From: Sphingopyxis sp. H115
Lineage (GTDB): Bacteria > Pseudomonadota > Alphaproteobacteria > Sphingomonadales > Sphingomonadaceae
Reading direction: 5' to 3'
Length of the DNA: 64,000 nt
Assembly: GCF_001468465.1 (NCBI RefSeq)
Contig: NZ_LNSA01000018.1
Location: forward strand, 29,063-93,062
Shown: one piece after another, positions 8,005 through 17,163 of the stretch
Layout of the letters: every line of letters begins with the position of its first letter
Position numbering within the stretch: position 1 is the first letter of the stretch
Position numbers and translations under genes: made by a program
The notes under the pieces: generated by a model
What the model was told of the DNA's origin: nothing
Seen by the model: only the letters and a program-made list of their open reading frames with translations
Database searches by the model: none

Positions 8005-8365
8005 AAATAATCGGCGCGGGCGGGAACCATCGGAGCCTTGCCGCGTTTCATATACCTGCTTGATCGAAAGAAAGAGTGGATATGACTTCTGTCTTCGGAC
8101 GAAGTCTAGGGAGCCCCGCCGCAGGAATGCGACGGGGCTTACCTGTTTCCGGGCATGGGAAAAGATAGGCGCGGAGTGGACTTGCCAGCGCCGAGTCCGC
8201 AATGTTTCCACCGCCGCTTTCGTTCAAATGAACGAGGCCGTATTTTTGCGACATATTGCGACAATTTGTCGTCGATCCGGCAATTCGTTGGGACAGATCG
8301 CATCTAGAACGCCTTCATCGGGGCCGGGGTTTTCCCTCCGAGTGTCCCATGCAGGAGTTTATGAC
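8005..8365. other. 361-bp gene-free region with small inverted repeats
   Basis: No convincing coding frame. It holds a near-perfect 10-bp stem (8112-8121 with 8130-8139, AGCCCCGCCG facing CGACGGGGCT, one mismatch) that could terminate or attenuate, a CGTTCA-AA-TGAACG palindrome at 8221-8234, and CGACAA-T-TTGTCG at 8259-8271, preceded by a direct repeat of TGCGACA. The last two lie within 150 bp of the EF-hand gene and could be its operator. No promoter hexamers stand out. Confidence 0.45.
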
Positions 8366-8965
8366 GTGAAGAAAATCTCTCTTTTGACATTGGGCGCCGC
8401 ATTGATCGCAGTGCCCGTCCTCGCCGCTCCCGGCGGGGACCGCAACGCCACGCTGACTCGCGCCGAGGCGCAAGCCAAGGCGGCCGACATGTTCGCCAAG
8501 ATGGACGCCAACAAGGACGGCAAGCTCGACGCCGCCGACCGCGCCGCCAAACATGCCGAAATGCAGGCGAAGCGCTTTGCGTCGCTGGACGCCAATTCGG
8601 ACGGCAGCATCAGCAAGGCCGAATGGGATCAGCATGGCGCCGAGCGCGCCGCGAAACGCGCCGAACGCAAGGAAAAGCGCGCCGCCGCGGGCGAAGCCGG
8701 CGAAGGCAAGCGCGACCATATGCGCGGCCATCGCGGCAAACGTGGCGGCCACGGCATGCGCGGCGGTCACGGCGGCTGGATGAAGGCCGACGCCGACGGC
8801 GACAAGGCGATCAGCCAGGCCGAGTTCCAGACGGCGGCGCTTGCCCGCTTCGACGCCGCCGATGCGAACAAGGATGGACAGGTAACGCCCGAGGAACGCC
8901 AGGCGCAACGCGGCGAATGGCGCGCCAAGCGCGGTGCGGCGCCCGCCGCCCCCGCCAACCCCTAA
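8366..8965 (+). CDS. Exported EF-hand calcium-binding protein
   Basis: A 199-residue protein. The start is GTG 8366 (GCAGGAG about 9 bp upstream); an ATG at 8361 is out of frame. Signal peptide residues 1-20 (KKISLLTLGAALIAVPVLA, cleaved before APGG). Four EF-hand loops: DANKDGKLDAAD (about 49), DANSDGSISKAE (about 77), DADGDKAISQAE (about 136) and DANKDGQVTPEE (about 164). Loops 1, 2 and 4 keep ligand positions 1, 3, 5 and 12. Between loops 2 and 3 lies a basic, His/Gly-rich linker with HRGKRGGHGMRGGHGGW, which may bind other metals or polyanions. It probably acts as a periplasmic Ca buffer or sensor; no partner is encoded beside it. Confidence 0.82.
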   Translation: MKKISLLTLGAALIAVPVLAAPGGDRNATLTRAEAQAKAADMFAKMDANKDGKLDAADRAAKHAEMQAKRFASLDANSDGSISKAEWDQHGAERAAKRAERKEKRAAAGEAGEGKRDHMRGHRGKRGGHGMRGGHGGWMKADADGDKAISQAEFQTAALARFDAADANKDGQVTPEERQAQRGEWRAKRGAAPAAPANP

Positions 8966-8970
8966 CCATT

Positions 8971-9045
8971 TGGCAGGGACAAGGCGCGAAGCGCACCGCC
9001 TTCCTCCCCCCTCCCGGGCATTGCCTTTGCCGCCGGTCCCTGCCA
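8971..9045 (+). terminator. Nested stem-loop between the EF-hand gene and the two-component operon
   Basis: Ten-base arms TGGCAGGGAC (8971-8980) and GTCCCTGCCA (9036-9045) enclose an adjacent hairpin AAGGCG (8981-8986) with CGCCTT (8997-9002). The whole could fold as a junction in RNA. There is no U-run. It begins 5 bp after the EF-hand stop and ends 64 bp before the response regulator, so it may be a 3' end for the first gene or a structured leader of the second. Confidence 0.45.
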
Positions 9046-9109
9046 GCTATCGCCCATCGGCCCCTCGCGGCCGGTGGGCGAACTAGCATCCATTTTTGAC
9101 GGGAACCCC

Positions 9110-9844
9110 ATGACCGATAGCGACGCGCCGCGCATTCTCCTCATCGACGATGAACCGTCGATACGCGAGCCGCTGGGCGAATATCTGACTGCGCAGGGTT
9201 TCGCCGTGACCGACGCCGCGAGTGCGGCCGAGGCGCGGTCTGTGCTGCGCGCGCAGGGCGTCGACCTTGTCGTCAGCGATATCATGATGCCGGGCGAGGA
9301 CGGGCTGTCGCTGACCCGCCACCTGCGCGAGACGAGCAATATACCCGTAATCCTGCTGACCGCGCGCGCCGAGGATACCGAACGGATCGTCGGACTGGAA
9401 ATCGGTGCCGACGATTATGTCGTCAAACCCTTTAATCCCCGCGAACTGGTCGCGCGCATCCGCACCGTGCTGCGCCGTACCCAGCAGGGCGGCCGCGCGA
9501 TCGACGGCGGCGGCACCTGCTATGCCTTTGGTGACTGGGTGCTGCGCGAAGTCGAACGGGTGCTTGTCGATGCCGACGGCAACGAGGTCGCGCTGTCGTC
9601 GGGCGAATATCATCTGCTCCACGCGCTCGTTCGCCATCCGCGGCAGGTGATGAGCCGCGACCGCCTGCTCGACATGGTGCGCGGCCGCGAAGCCGATATT
9701 TTCGACCGGGCGATCGACAATCTGGTCAGCCGCCTGCGCAAGAAGATCGAGGTCGATGCCGCGCATCCGCAGATCGTCAAAACTGTGTGGGGCGGGGGCT
9801 ATACGCTCGCGTGCGAGGTCCGGCGCATGGGGCCTGCGGCATGA
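9110..9844 (+). CDS. OmpR/TctD-type DNA-binding response regulator
   Basis: A 244-residue response regulator starting at ATG 9110. Receiver domain: acidic pair in LLIDDE (about residue 12), phosphoacceptor Asp in VVSDIMMPGEDG (about 56), Thr in LLTARAE and Lys in DDYVVKPFNP. The C-terminal winged helix includes VALSSGEYHLLHALVRHP, SRDRLLDMVRGRE and DRAIDNLVSRLRKKIE with the final WGGGYTLA, as in OmpR/PhoB proteins. Its stop overlaps the kinase start by 4 nt, giving a translationally coupled pair. The signal and target genes are not evident; OmpR- and EnvZ-like pairs in alphaproteobacteria often act on envelope or metabolic genes. Confidence 0.92.
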   Translation: MTDSDAPRILLIDDEPSIREPLGEYLTAQGFAVTDAASAAEARSVLRAQGVDLVVSDIMMPGEDGLSLTRHLRETSNIPVILLTARAEDTERIVGLEIGADDYVVKPFNPRELVARIRTVLRRTQQGGRAIDGGGTCYAFGDWVLREVERVLVDADGNEVALSSGEYHLLHALVRHPRQVMSRDRLLDMVRGREADIFDRAIDNLVSRLRKKIEVDAAHPQIVKTVWGGGYTLACEVRRMGPAA

Positions 9845-11187
9845 AATTGCGTCTCTGGCCCAAAAGCCTTGTCGGCCAGCTTGTCTTCGCGGTGGCGGTG
9901 ATGCTTTTCGTCGCGCAGGCGATCAACTTCGTCCTGCTGTCGCGCGGGATGCGGCAACAGGCGCTGGCGCACGGCGGCGGCATGGCGGTCGCGCGCGTGA
10001 TCGATGCGATCGAGCGCGACCGGCGCGGCGATTTCCGGCGCCCACGAAGCGACGCCGAGGCGCGCGAGCGCGCGCAAAAGCTGGTGATCTCCGATACAAT
10101 GCCGCCGCTGCCGGTTGGGGCGGTGCGGCTGCCCGATCTCGCCAAATATGTCAGCGGCCTCCTCGACGAGACGAACGTCCACGTCGAATCGGTCGATGCC
10201 TGGGCGCTCCCGCCGCGCGAACGCCAGCGGCTGCGGCGGCCGGCCTTTCCCGACCGCGCCGTCGTCGTCGTTGCCAAGGTCGACGAACGCTATTTCGCCG
10301 TGCGGACGCGGATCGCCGCCGGCGGCAATCGGTTGCAGGGCTTTCTCGCCTGGCAGACGCTGTCGCTTTACCTGCTCCTGCTCGTCCCGATCATGCTGAT
10401 CGCGTGGCGAGCCGCGCGGCCGCTACGCGACCTGACGCGTGCCGCGCGCGTCAGCCCGGCGCTGCGCGAAGCCGAACCGATCGAAGAAGAGGGGCCGTCC
10501 GATGTCCGCGACCTGATCGCCGCCTTCAACGCTTATCGCACCCGCATCGCAACGATGCTGTCGGACAAGGACCGGATGCTCGGCGCGGTCGGACACGACC
10601 TGCGCACCCCGCTTGCCAGCCTGCGCGTCCGCGTCGAACAGGTCGACGACGACCTGCTGCGCGACAAGATGGTCGCGAGTATCGAGGAAATGACCGCGAT
10701 GCTCAGCGACATATTGGCGCTCGCGCGGTCGGGCGCCGGGACCGAGGCGCTGGAGCGCCTGCCGCTGCGCGACCTGATCGGCGAACTGGCGGCCGATTAT
10801 CAGGAGCGCGGTAAGGATGTTTCCGTCGCCGACGTCGCTGCCGTCGCGGTGCTGGCGCGGCCGCTGCTGCTCAAGCGGGCCTTGCGCAACCTTGCCGACA
10901 ATGCGCTCGCCTATGGCCAGCGCGGCCGGCTGTCGGTGACGGCGGCAGCGGGGCGTGCGCGCATCATCGTGTCCGACGACGGCCCCGGACTGACGGAGGA
11001 GCAGATTCGCACCCTCGTCGAACCCTTTGCGCGCGGCGAACAGTCGCGCAACCGCGCAACCGGCGGCGCCGGGCTCGGCCTGTCGATCGCGCGCGATATA
11101 GCCGAAGGCGAGGGCGGCACGCTGACGCTGCACAACCGCCCGGGCGGCGGCCTCGACGCGATCATCGAATTGCCCGTTCAGGCATAG
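9841..11187 (+). CDS. Membrane sensor histidine kinase partner of the OmpR-type regulator
   Basis: A 448-residue kinase coupled to the upstream regulator (ATGA overlap). Two membrane segments (about 10-38 and 175-192) bracket a periplasmic sensor region of about 135 residues rich in Arg and Asp. HAMP-like linker, then the H-box VGHDLRTPLASLRVRVE (His about 256), N-box NLADNALAYG, G1 DDGPGLTEEQ, and G2 GGAGLGLSIARDIAE. All motifs needed for kinase activity are intact. The sensor region has no identifiable ligand fold. An imperfect but long stem-loop ends the operon. Confidence 0.92.
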   Translation: MKLRLWPKSLVGQLVFAVAVMLFVAQAINFVLLSRGMRQQALAHGGGMAVARVIDAIERDRRGDFRRPRSDAEARERAQKLVISDTMPPLPVGAVRLPDLAKYVSGLLDETNVHVESVDAWALPPRERQRLRRPAFPDRAVVVVAKVDERYFAVRTRIAAGGNRLQGFLAWQTLSLYLLLLVPIMLIAWRAARPLRDLTRAARVSPALREAEPIEEEGPSDVRDLIAAFNAYRTRIATMLSDKDRMLGAVGHDLRTPLASLRVRVEQVDDDLLRDKMVASIEEMTAMLSDILALARSGAGTEALERLPLRDLIGELAADYQERGKDVSVADVAAVAVLARPLLLKRALRNLADNALAYGQRGRLSVTAAAGRARIIVSDDGPGLTEEQIRTLVEPFARGEQSRNRATGGAGLGLSIARDIAEGEGGTLTLHNRPGGGLDAIIELPVQA

Positions 11188-11244
11188 GGCCAGCGTCCTC
11201 GGTCGAAAGCGGCGGCGGCATTGGGGTAGGCAGCCGAAGTTAAT

Positions 11245-11275
11245 ATCCTCCTTGTGGCGCAGCCACAGGAAGGAT
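11245..11275. terminator. Bidirectional stem-loop between convergent operons
   Basis: ATCCTCCTTGTGGC (11245-11258), loop GCA, GCCACAGGAAGGAT (11262-11275): a 14-bp stem with one mismatch and one wobble. It lies between the kinase stop (11187) and the stop of the convergent aldo/keto reductase (11306) and so suits both. No U-run is present. Confidence 0.6.
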
Positions 11276-11305
11276 CAAGGACCGCAACCAGTCGTCAGCG
11301 GTCGG

Positions 11306-12301
11306 CTAGAGCCGCACCATCCGCATCCCTGTCTCGCCATAGCGCAGGCCGCTCGTGCCGCCCTTGGGGGCTGCGGCGTCGATCGCGGCAAGGTCGTCGA
11401 CGGTCAGCGTGACGTCGGCGGCGGCGACGCTGTCCTCCATCGTGGCGCGGCGCTTGGTGCCGGGAATGGGAACGATTTCGTCGCCCTGCGCCAGCAGCCA
11501 GGCCAGCGCGACCTGCGCCTTCGACACGCCATGCCGGTCGGCGACCGCGCCGATCGCGTCGACGATTGCGAGATTGGCGGGAAGATTCTCGTCCGAATAG
11601 CGTGGGTCGTTCCGCCGCCAGTCGCTCTCGGGCAATTCGTCGCGGCTGCGCACCGCGCCCGCTAGGAAGCCGCGGCCGAGCGGCGAATAGGGGACGAAGC
11701 CGATGCCATGCTCGCGGCAGGCGCCGAGGATATCGTCCTCGACGTCGCGCTCCCAGATCGAATATTCGCTCTGCAATGCGGTGATCGGCGCGGCCCTGGC
11801 GGCGCGGCGTATCGTCTCCGCGCCGGCTTCGGATAGCGCGATGTGGCGAACCTTGCCTTCCTTCACCAACTCCATCATCCCGCCGACGGTTTCCTCGATC
11901 GGGACCGACGGATCGACGCGGTGCTGGTAGAAGAGGTCGATCGTGTCGATGCCGAGCCGCTGGAGCGAGCCTTCGCACGCCGCGCGGGCATTGGCGGGCG
12001 ATCCGTCGACGCCGGTGATCTGTTTGCCTTCGAAGCGGAAGCCGAATTTGGTGGCAATGACGAGGCCGTCGCGCTTGCCTCGGATAGCCTGTCCAAGCAG
12101 TTCCTCGTTCGAGAAAGGGCCATAGATTTGCGCGGTGTCGAAAAAGGTGACGCCAAGATCGATCGCGCGGTGGATCGTCCGCGTCGATTCGTCGGGATCG
12201 GCGGCCTCGCCATAAAGGATATTGCCGCCCTTGATCATTGGCATACAGCCGATGCCGATCGCCGACACCTCAAGGCCGTGGCCGAGCTTGCGATATTTCA
12301 T
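11306..12301 (-). CDS. Aldo/keto reductase, AKR11/13-like
   Basis: A 331-residue TIM-barrel oxidoreductase starting at ATG 12301. Motifs: GIGCMPM (about 18), catalytic Asp and Tyr in [18 protein letters not shown] (about 53-60), catalytic Lys in VIATKFGF (about 85), His in LFYQHRVDP (about 127), the cofactor-site [12 protein letters not shown] and the NADP-binding [16 protein letters not shown]. The complete tetrad predicts an active NADPH-dependent reductase of aldehydes or ketones; the substrate is not evident. It overlaps the transporter gene upstream by 4 nt, so an imported organic acid or amino acid derivative could be involved, which is inference. Confidence 0.88.
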   Translation of the reverse strand: MKYRKLGHGLEVSAIGIGCMPMIKGGNILYGEAADPDESTRTIHRAIDLGVTFFDTAQIYGPFSNEELLGQAIRGKRDGLVIATKFGFRFEGKQITGVDGSPANARAACEGSLQRLGIDTIDLFYQHRVDPSVPIEETVGGMMELVKEGKVRHIALSEAGAETIRRAARAAPITALQSEYSIWERDVEDDILGACREHGIGFVPYSPLGRGFLAGAVRSRDELPESDWRRNDPRYSDENLPANLAIVDAIGAVADRHGVSKAQVALAWLLAQGDEIVPIPGTKRRATMEDSVAAADVTLTVDDLAAIDAAAPKGGTSGLRYGETGMRMVRL

Positions 12302-13554
12302 GCGCTTTCTCCTGCTGCTGCGGGGGCTTCGGCTTCGACACCGTCGGCGGCATATTTGGTCGCCGCGACATCGCCGATCACATTGCCGATCGTTCGGAAA
12401 ATGTCGGGAAAGGTCTCGACCGCGACGAGCAGGCCGAGCGGAGCGACCGGAACGCCCATCGACACCGCGATCGGCGCGATCGAGGTCACGAAGCTGATCG
12501 AGCCGGGCAGGCTGACCGACGAGAGCGCCGCCGCCATCGCGACGAGCAGGCCGACCGCCATTTCCCACGGGGTCAGCTCGACCCCGAACAGCCAGGCGAC
12601 ATAGATGACGACGGCGAGGTTCATCGCCGGGCTGGTGAAGCGGAACAGGGCGACGGCCAGCGGCAGGACGACGTCGGCCTTCTTGGGATCGACGCCGAGC
12701 TCTTCGGAGGATTTGAGCATCGCCGGGAGGCTGGCGAGCGAACTTTGCGTGCTGATCGCGACCGCAAGTGTCGGAACCATCGCGCGAATGAAGCGCGGGA
12801 CGGTGATGCCGACGACGAGCCACGCGAGCAGCAGCCCGAGCAGGATGCAGCCGGTGCCGACCGCCGACAGGATCAGCACATAATGGATGAGGCCGCCGAA
12901 CGCCGCGACCCCCGCCTTGACCGCAAGCGCATAGCCCAATGCGAAGACGCCGATCGGGGCGAGCGCGAGTACCCAGCCGATGACGATCAGCATCGCGTCG
13001 CCGAGCGCCTTGAACAGGCCGGACAGCGTCGCGCGCTGCGGCGGTTCGAGCCGGGTGATCGCAAAGGCGAAGATGGTGGTGAAGACGATCAGCGGCAGGA
13101 TCGCGGTTTCGGCGGCCGCCGCGATGGGATTGGTCGGAACCAGCGAGAGCAGGAAGTCGCCGAAGGTCGGCGAAGGCCCCGCCTCCGCCGTGCCGCCGAG
13201 GCCGTGACGGAGCGCCGTGGCGGCCTCGGGCGACAGCGGAAAGAGCCGGAGCAACAACGGGGCGAGGAGCAAGGTCATCAGCCCAGACAGGAAAATCGCG
13301 CCAAGAAAGGTCATCACCGCGCGGAAAGCGAGCCGGCCTGCGCGCGCGGCGTCTGCGGTCGCGGTGATGCCGGTGATCAGCAGCGCGACAACAAGCGGGA
13401 CAATCGTCATCTTGAGCGCGTTCAGCCAGAGCAGCCCGACGGGTTCGATCCATGGAAGCGACGCGGTGCCCGCCGCGGGCGAGACCAGTTCGACTGCAAT
13501 CCCGAGCAACATGCCGGCGACGAGCGCCGAAAGGATGAACCAGGCGGATTTCAA
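12298..13554 (-). CDS. Dicarboxylate/amino acid:cation symporter (DAACS family)
   Basis: A 418-residue transporter with about eight membrane helices. The start is TTG at 13552-13554, read from a GGGAGA site about 6 bp upstream; no ATG fits. Family features: the HP1-like loop [14 protein letters not shown] near residue 270 and the TM8 block [19 protein letters not shown] near the C-terminus, whose Asp, Arg and Asn line the substrate site. The TM7 NMDGT cation motif of GltP/DctA is altered to PAMNLAV, losing the Asp, so coupling ion or substrate may differ. It is coupled to the aldo/keto reductase gene and is divergent from glmM. Confidence 0.85.
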   Translation of the reverse strand: MKSAWFILSALVAGMLLGIAVELVSPAAGTASLPWIEPVGLLWLNALKMTIVPLVVALLITGITATADAARAGRLAFRAVMTFLGAIFLSGLMTLLLAPLLLRLFPLSPEAATALRHGLGGTAEAGPSPTFGDFLLSLVPTNPIAAAAETAILPLIVFTTIFAFAITRLEPPQRATLSGLFKALGDAMLIVIGWVLALAPIGVFALGYALAVKAGVAAFGGLIHYVLILSAVGTGCILLGLLLAWLVVGITVPRFIRAMVPTLAVAISTQSSLASLPAMLKSSEELGVDPKKADVVLPLAVALFRFTSPAMNLAVVIYVAWLFGVELTPWEMAVGLLVAMAAALSSVSLPGSISFVTSIAPIAVSMGVPVAPLGLLVAVETFPDIFRTIGNVIGDVAATKYAADGVEAEAPAAAGESA

Positions 13555-13725
13555 GACGGATTCTCCCGGCGAATTTTATGGTCAGCTTGCCAAGCAAAAG
13601 AGGGTGACATAGAGCACCTCCCGAAAGAAGTGGGAACCGGTTTTTGGGCCAAGAAGGTCCGTGAAGGGGCCACCCCGGCCGGCCGGGGACGGTCCGGTAA
13701 GCCGGGCTTAGGTAGCAGAGGTGTC

Positions 13726-15066
13726 ATGCGCAAGTTTTTCGGAACCGACGGGATTCGCGGACTGACGAACCAGATCCCGATGACGGTCGAAGTTGCGATG
13801 CGCGTCGGCATGGCGGCGGGCGCGCATTTCCTGCGCGGCGACCACAAGCATCGTGTCGTCATCGGCAAGGATACGCGCCTGTCGGGCTATATGCTCGAAA
13901 ACGCGCTCGTCGCGGGGTTCACCAGTGTCGGGATGGACGTGGTGCAGGTCGGCCCGATGCCGACCCCGGCGATCGCGATGCTCACGCGCTCGATGCGCGC
14001 CGACCTCGGCGTCATGCTGTCGGCAAGCCACAACCCCTATTATGACAATGGCATCAAATTGTTCGGGCCCGATGGATACAAGCTCTCGGACGAGGACGAG
14101 GCGCAGATCGAATATCTGCTGGCACAAAATCCACCGCTCGCCGACCCCGCGCACATCGGCCGCGCAAAGCGCATCGAGGATGCACGCGGGCGCTACATCC
14201 ATGCGGTAAAACAGAGCCTGCCCGAATCGATCCGCCTCGACGGGCTGAAGATGGTGCTCGATTGCGCCAATGGCGCCGCGTACAACAGCGCTCCGACGGT
14301 GTTTTGGGAATTGGGAGCCGACGTCGTCGCGGTGGGCATTTCCCCGAACGGCACCAACATCAACGACAAATGCGGATCGACTGCGCCCGCGCTGCTGCAG
14401 GAAACGGTCGTCGCGAGCGGTGCCGATATCGGCATTGCGCTCGACGGTGACGCCGACCGGCTGATCGTCGTCGATGAAAAGGGCACCATCGTCGATGGCG
14501 ATCAGATCATGGGCCTGATCGGCGCGAGCTGGGCGCGGCAGGGGCGGCTGAAGGGCGGCGGGGTCGTTGCGACGGTGATGTCGAACCTCGGCCTCGAGCG
14601 CTTCCTCGAAGGCGAAGGATTGCGGCTCGAACGCACAAAGGTCGGCGACCGCTATGTGCTCGAACGGATGCGGGAGGGCGGTTTCAATGTCGGCGGCGAA
14701 CAGTCGGGCCATATGATCCTGTCCGACTATGCGACGACGGGCGACGGCACGCTGGCCGCGCTGCAGGTCCTCGCCGAACTGGTGACCGCCGGCAAGCCGG
14801 CGAGCGAATTGCTACACCAGTTCGATCCGGTGCCGCAGCTATTGAAAAACGTCCGGTTCGCGGGCGGCAAGCCGCTGGAAGACGTGCGGGTGCAGGCGGC
14901 GATCGCCGAGGGCGAGGCGGCGCTGAACGGGCGCGGACGCCTGGTGATCCGTCCGTCGGGTACCGAACCGCTGATCCGCGTGATGGCCGAAGGCGACGAT
15001 GCCGGCGAGGTCGAGCGCGTCGTCGACATGATCTGCGATGCGGTGCGGGGCGCGGCCGCCGCCTGA
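13726..15066 (+). CDS. glmM: Phosphoglucosamine mutase
   Basis: A 446-residue phosphohexomutase converting glucosamine-6-phosphate to glucosamine-1-phosphate for UDP-GlcNAc, peptidoglycan and LPS. It starts [12 protein letters not shown] at ATG 13726. The phosphoserine loop [13 protein letters not shown] is at about residue 101, the Mg loop ALDGDADRL at about 240, the sugar-binding GEQSGH at about 324 and the phosphate loop [15 protein letters not shown] at about 410. All match the GlmM subfamily and the length is normal. It heads the plus-strand run that continues to folP. Confidence 0.97.
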   Translation: MRKFFGTDGIRGLTNQIPMTVEVAMRVGMAAGAHFLRGDHKHRVVIGKDTRLSGYMLENALVAGFTSVGMDVVQVGPMPTPAIAMLTRSMRADLGVMLSASHNPYYDNGIKLFGPDGYKLSDEDEAQIEYLLAQNPPLADPAHIGRAKRIEDARGRYIHAVKQSLPESIRLDGLKMVLDCANGAAYNSAPTVFWELGADVVAVGISPNGTNINDKCGSTAPALLQETVVASGADIGIALDGDADRLIVVDEKGTIVDGDQIMGLIGASWARQGRLKGGGVVATVMSNLGLERFLEGEGLRLERTKVGDRYVLERMREGGFNVGGEQSGHMILSDYATTGDGTLAALQVLAELVTAGKPASELLHQFDPVPQLLKNVRFAGGKPLEDVRVQAAIAEGEAALNGRGRLVIRPSGTEPLIRVMAEGDDAGEVERVVDMICDAVRGAAAA

Positions 15067-15184
15067 ATATCACTCCCACCCGGTCTGCCGACCTTGTCGA
15101 AGCACCGTTCCTTTCTCTATGGACGGGGAAGGAAGAACGGCCCTTCGACGCGCTCGGGGCCAACGGCTTTTAAGGAATTTTGAC

Positions 15185-15418
15185 ATGCTTGAAATGCGAC
15201 CCGATTGCGAACGCTGCGGCCGCGATTTGCCCGCCGATATCCATGGTGCCTTCATCTGCTCGTTCGAATGCACTTTCTGCGCGAACTGCGCCGACAAGCT
15301 CGACGAACGCTGCCCCAATTGCGGCGGCGACCTGCTCGATCGTCCGCTCCGCGAAGGCGCCGCGCTGGCCAAATTCCCCGCGTCGACCGAGCGGCGGCAT
15401 CCGGGAGCGAGAGGCTAA
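15185..15418 (+). CDS. DUF1272 cysteine-rich zinc-ribbon-like protein
   Basis: A 77-residue protein starting MLEMRPDCERCGRDLP. Eight cysteines occur as C-x2-C, C-x4-C-x2-C-x2-C and C-x2-C, a pattern fitting two structural zinc sites. The Cys spacing and length identify DUF1272, whose function is unknown. It lies between glmM and the ThiD fusion, 35 bp before the latter, so it may be co-transcribed with it. Confidence 0.82.
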   Translation: MLEMRPDCERCGRDLPADIHGAFICSFECTFCANCADKLDERCPNCGGDLLDRPLREGAALAKFPASTERRHPGARG

Positions 15419-15453
15419 GCTGTGATATCGGCTCCCATCGACGGAGTTGTTCC

Positions 15454-16596
15454 ATGACCGCCCGCGTGTTGATTATCGCCGGCTCGGACAGCGGCGGCGG
15501 CGCAGGCGTCCAGGCCGATATCAAGGCGGTCACGATGCTGGGCGGTCATGCGATCACCGCGATCACCGCGATCACCGCGCAGAATACGCTAGGGGTGCAG
15601 GGCGTCCATCCGGTTCCGGCCGCGATGGTGCTGGCACAGATCGACAGCGTAGCATCGGACATCGGCGTCGACGCGGTGAAGATCGGCATGATCGGCAGCG
15701 CCGAGACCGCGGCGGCGGTCGCCGACCGGCTGGCGCAGCCCGATCTCGCGGCGGCAGCGCTCGTGTTCGATCCGGTGATGATTGCGACCAGCGGGTCGGT
15801 CCTCGCCGACGATGCCACGATCGCGGCGTTCAAGGCCTTGCTCGATCGCGCAACGGTGGCCACGCCCAACCTGCCCGAACTCGAAGCGCTCGGCGGCGAG
15901 GAAGCGGTGCTTGCGCATGGCTGCTCGTTGCTCGTCAAAGGCGGGCATGCCGAGGGCGAGACGGTGATCGACCGATTGCTGGAGGCCGGCGAGGGGGAGG
16001 TTGCGCGCTGGGAGGCGCCGCGGATCGATACGCCGCACAGCCACGGGACCGGCTGTACGCTGGCAAGCGCGATTGCGACGGGGCTGGCGCAGGGCATGCC
16101 GCTCGAACCCGCGATCGCGCGCGCGCGCGATTTCGTGCGGCTGTCGTTGCTCGACGCGCCGGGCCTTGGCACGGGGCACGGCCCGATGGGGCAGCAATAT
16201 GTGCGCAACGACGGGCTGTTCACCGGCCCTGCGCTCAACCAGGTCACGCTTCCCGCAAGCGACTATACGGTGTCGGTGGCTTTCTACAAACAGATGGGTT
16301 TGAAACAGATCGTCGATAGCCCCGACAATGGGTATGCGCGCTTCGAAGCGGCGAACGGAGTCACCTTGTCGATCCACGCCAGCGATGAAGCCGCGGGCGG
16401 TACGACAACCTATCTGGAAAGCGGCGCGCTCGACGCGTGGGTCGCCTATCTGGCGCGGCGCGGGCTGCGTTTCGACCAGATGCCGAAGGACGAGGAATGG
16501 GGCTGGCGCGAAGCGCGGCTGACCGATCCCGCAGGCAATCGCCTGTGCCTCTACCAGGCGGCCGAATACCGGAGATATCCGCCTTGGCGTATTTGA
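15454..16596 (+). CDS. thiD: Fusion: hydroxymethylpyrimidine (phosphate) kinase ThiD + C-terminal VOC/glyoxalase domain
   Basis: A 380-residue open frame from ATG 15454. Residues 1 to about 262 are a full Thi[16 protein letters not shown] (about 8-22), [10 protein letters not shown] (about 107) and the anion hole [14 protein letters not shown] (about 197). It phosphorylates HMP and HMP-phosphate in thiamine biosynthesis. After the linker [11 protein letters not shown], residues about 266-380 form one VOC unit: [20 protein letters not shown], a middle [11 protein letters not shown] and the end [18 protein letters not shown] single VOC unit usually dimerises to bind a metal. No stop or frameshift separates the parts. 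The next gene overlaps by 13 nt. Confidence 0.85.
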   Translation: MTARVLIIAGSDSGGGAGVQADIKAVTMLGGHAITAITAITAQNTLGVQGVHPVPAAMVLAQIDSVASDIGVDAVKIGMIGSAETAAAVADRLAQPDLAAAALVFDPVMIATSGSVLADDATIAAFKALLDRATVATPNLPELEALGGEEAVLAHGCSLLVKGGHAEGETVIDRLLEAGEGEVARWEAPRIDTPHSHGTGCTLASAIATGLAQGMPLEPAIARARDFVRLSLLDAPGLGTGHGPMGQQYVRNDGLFTGPALNQVTLPASDYTVSVAFYKQMGLKQIVDSPDNGYARFEAANGVTLSIHASDEAAGGTTTYLESGALDAWVAYLARRGLRFDQMPKDEEWGWREARLTDPAGNRLCLYQAAEYRRYPPWRI

Positions 16597-17147
16597 CTGT
16601 CGGCGTCGATGAGGCTGGGCGCGGGCCGCTCGCGGGGCCGGTCGTCGCTGCGGCCGTGCTGCTCTGCGAAGGCGGGATTGCCGGGCTCGACGACAGCAAG
16701 AAATTGACCGCAAAGCGGCGTGGCGAACTGGAGATCGAGATCAAGGCCCGTTGTCGCTGGGGTGTCGGCGAGGCGAGCGTCGCTGAAATCGACCGGATCA
16801 ACATCTTGCAGGCGACCTTCCTCGCGATGACGCGCGCGGTCGAGGCGTTGGGGTTCGATCCGCATGAGGTGCTGGTCGACGGCAACCGTCTGCCCAAATG
16901 GCGTTACAGCGCGCGCGCGATCATCGGCGGCGATTCGCTGCATCCTTGTATTTCGGCGGCCAGTATCCTTGCAAAGGAACATCGCGACCGCTTCATGGTC
17001 GCGGTGGCCCGCGATTATCCGGGCTTTGGCTGGGAGACCAATATGGGCTATGGCACGGCTCATCACCTCGCGGCGCTGCGAAAGCATGGACCGACGCCGC
17101 ATCACCGCGCCAGTTTCGCCCCGGTTGCGCAACTGACGCTGATCTGA
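16584..17147 (+). CDS. rnhB: Ribonuclease HII
   Basis: A 187-residue RNase HII that removes RNA from RNA-DNA hybrids and misincorporated ribonucleotides. Motifs: [16 protein letters not shown] (catalytic Asp-Glu at about 8-9), [14 protein letters not shown] (third acid) and [15 protein letters not shown] (fourth acid). The start is TTG 16584, with GGAG 9 bp upstream, inside the end of the ThiD fusion; a second TTG at 16593 is possible. Overlap with thiD indicates translational coupling. Confidence 0.93.
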   Translation: MAYLTVGVDEAGRGPLAGPVVAAAVLLCEGGIAGLDDSKKLTAKRRGELEIEIKARCRWGVGEASVAEIDRINILQATFLAMTRAVEALGFDPHEVLVDGNRLPKWRYSARAIIGGDSLHPCISAASILAKEHRDRFMVAVARDYPGFGWETNMGYGTAHHLAALRKHGPTPHHRASFAPVAQLTLI

Positions 17148-17163
17148 CCGGCGGGAGAGGGCG

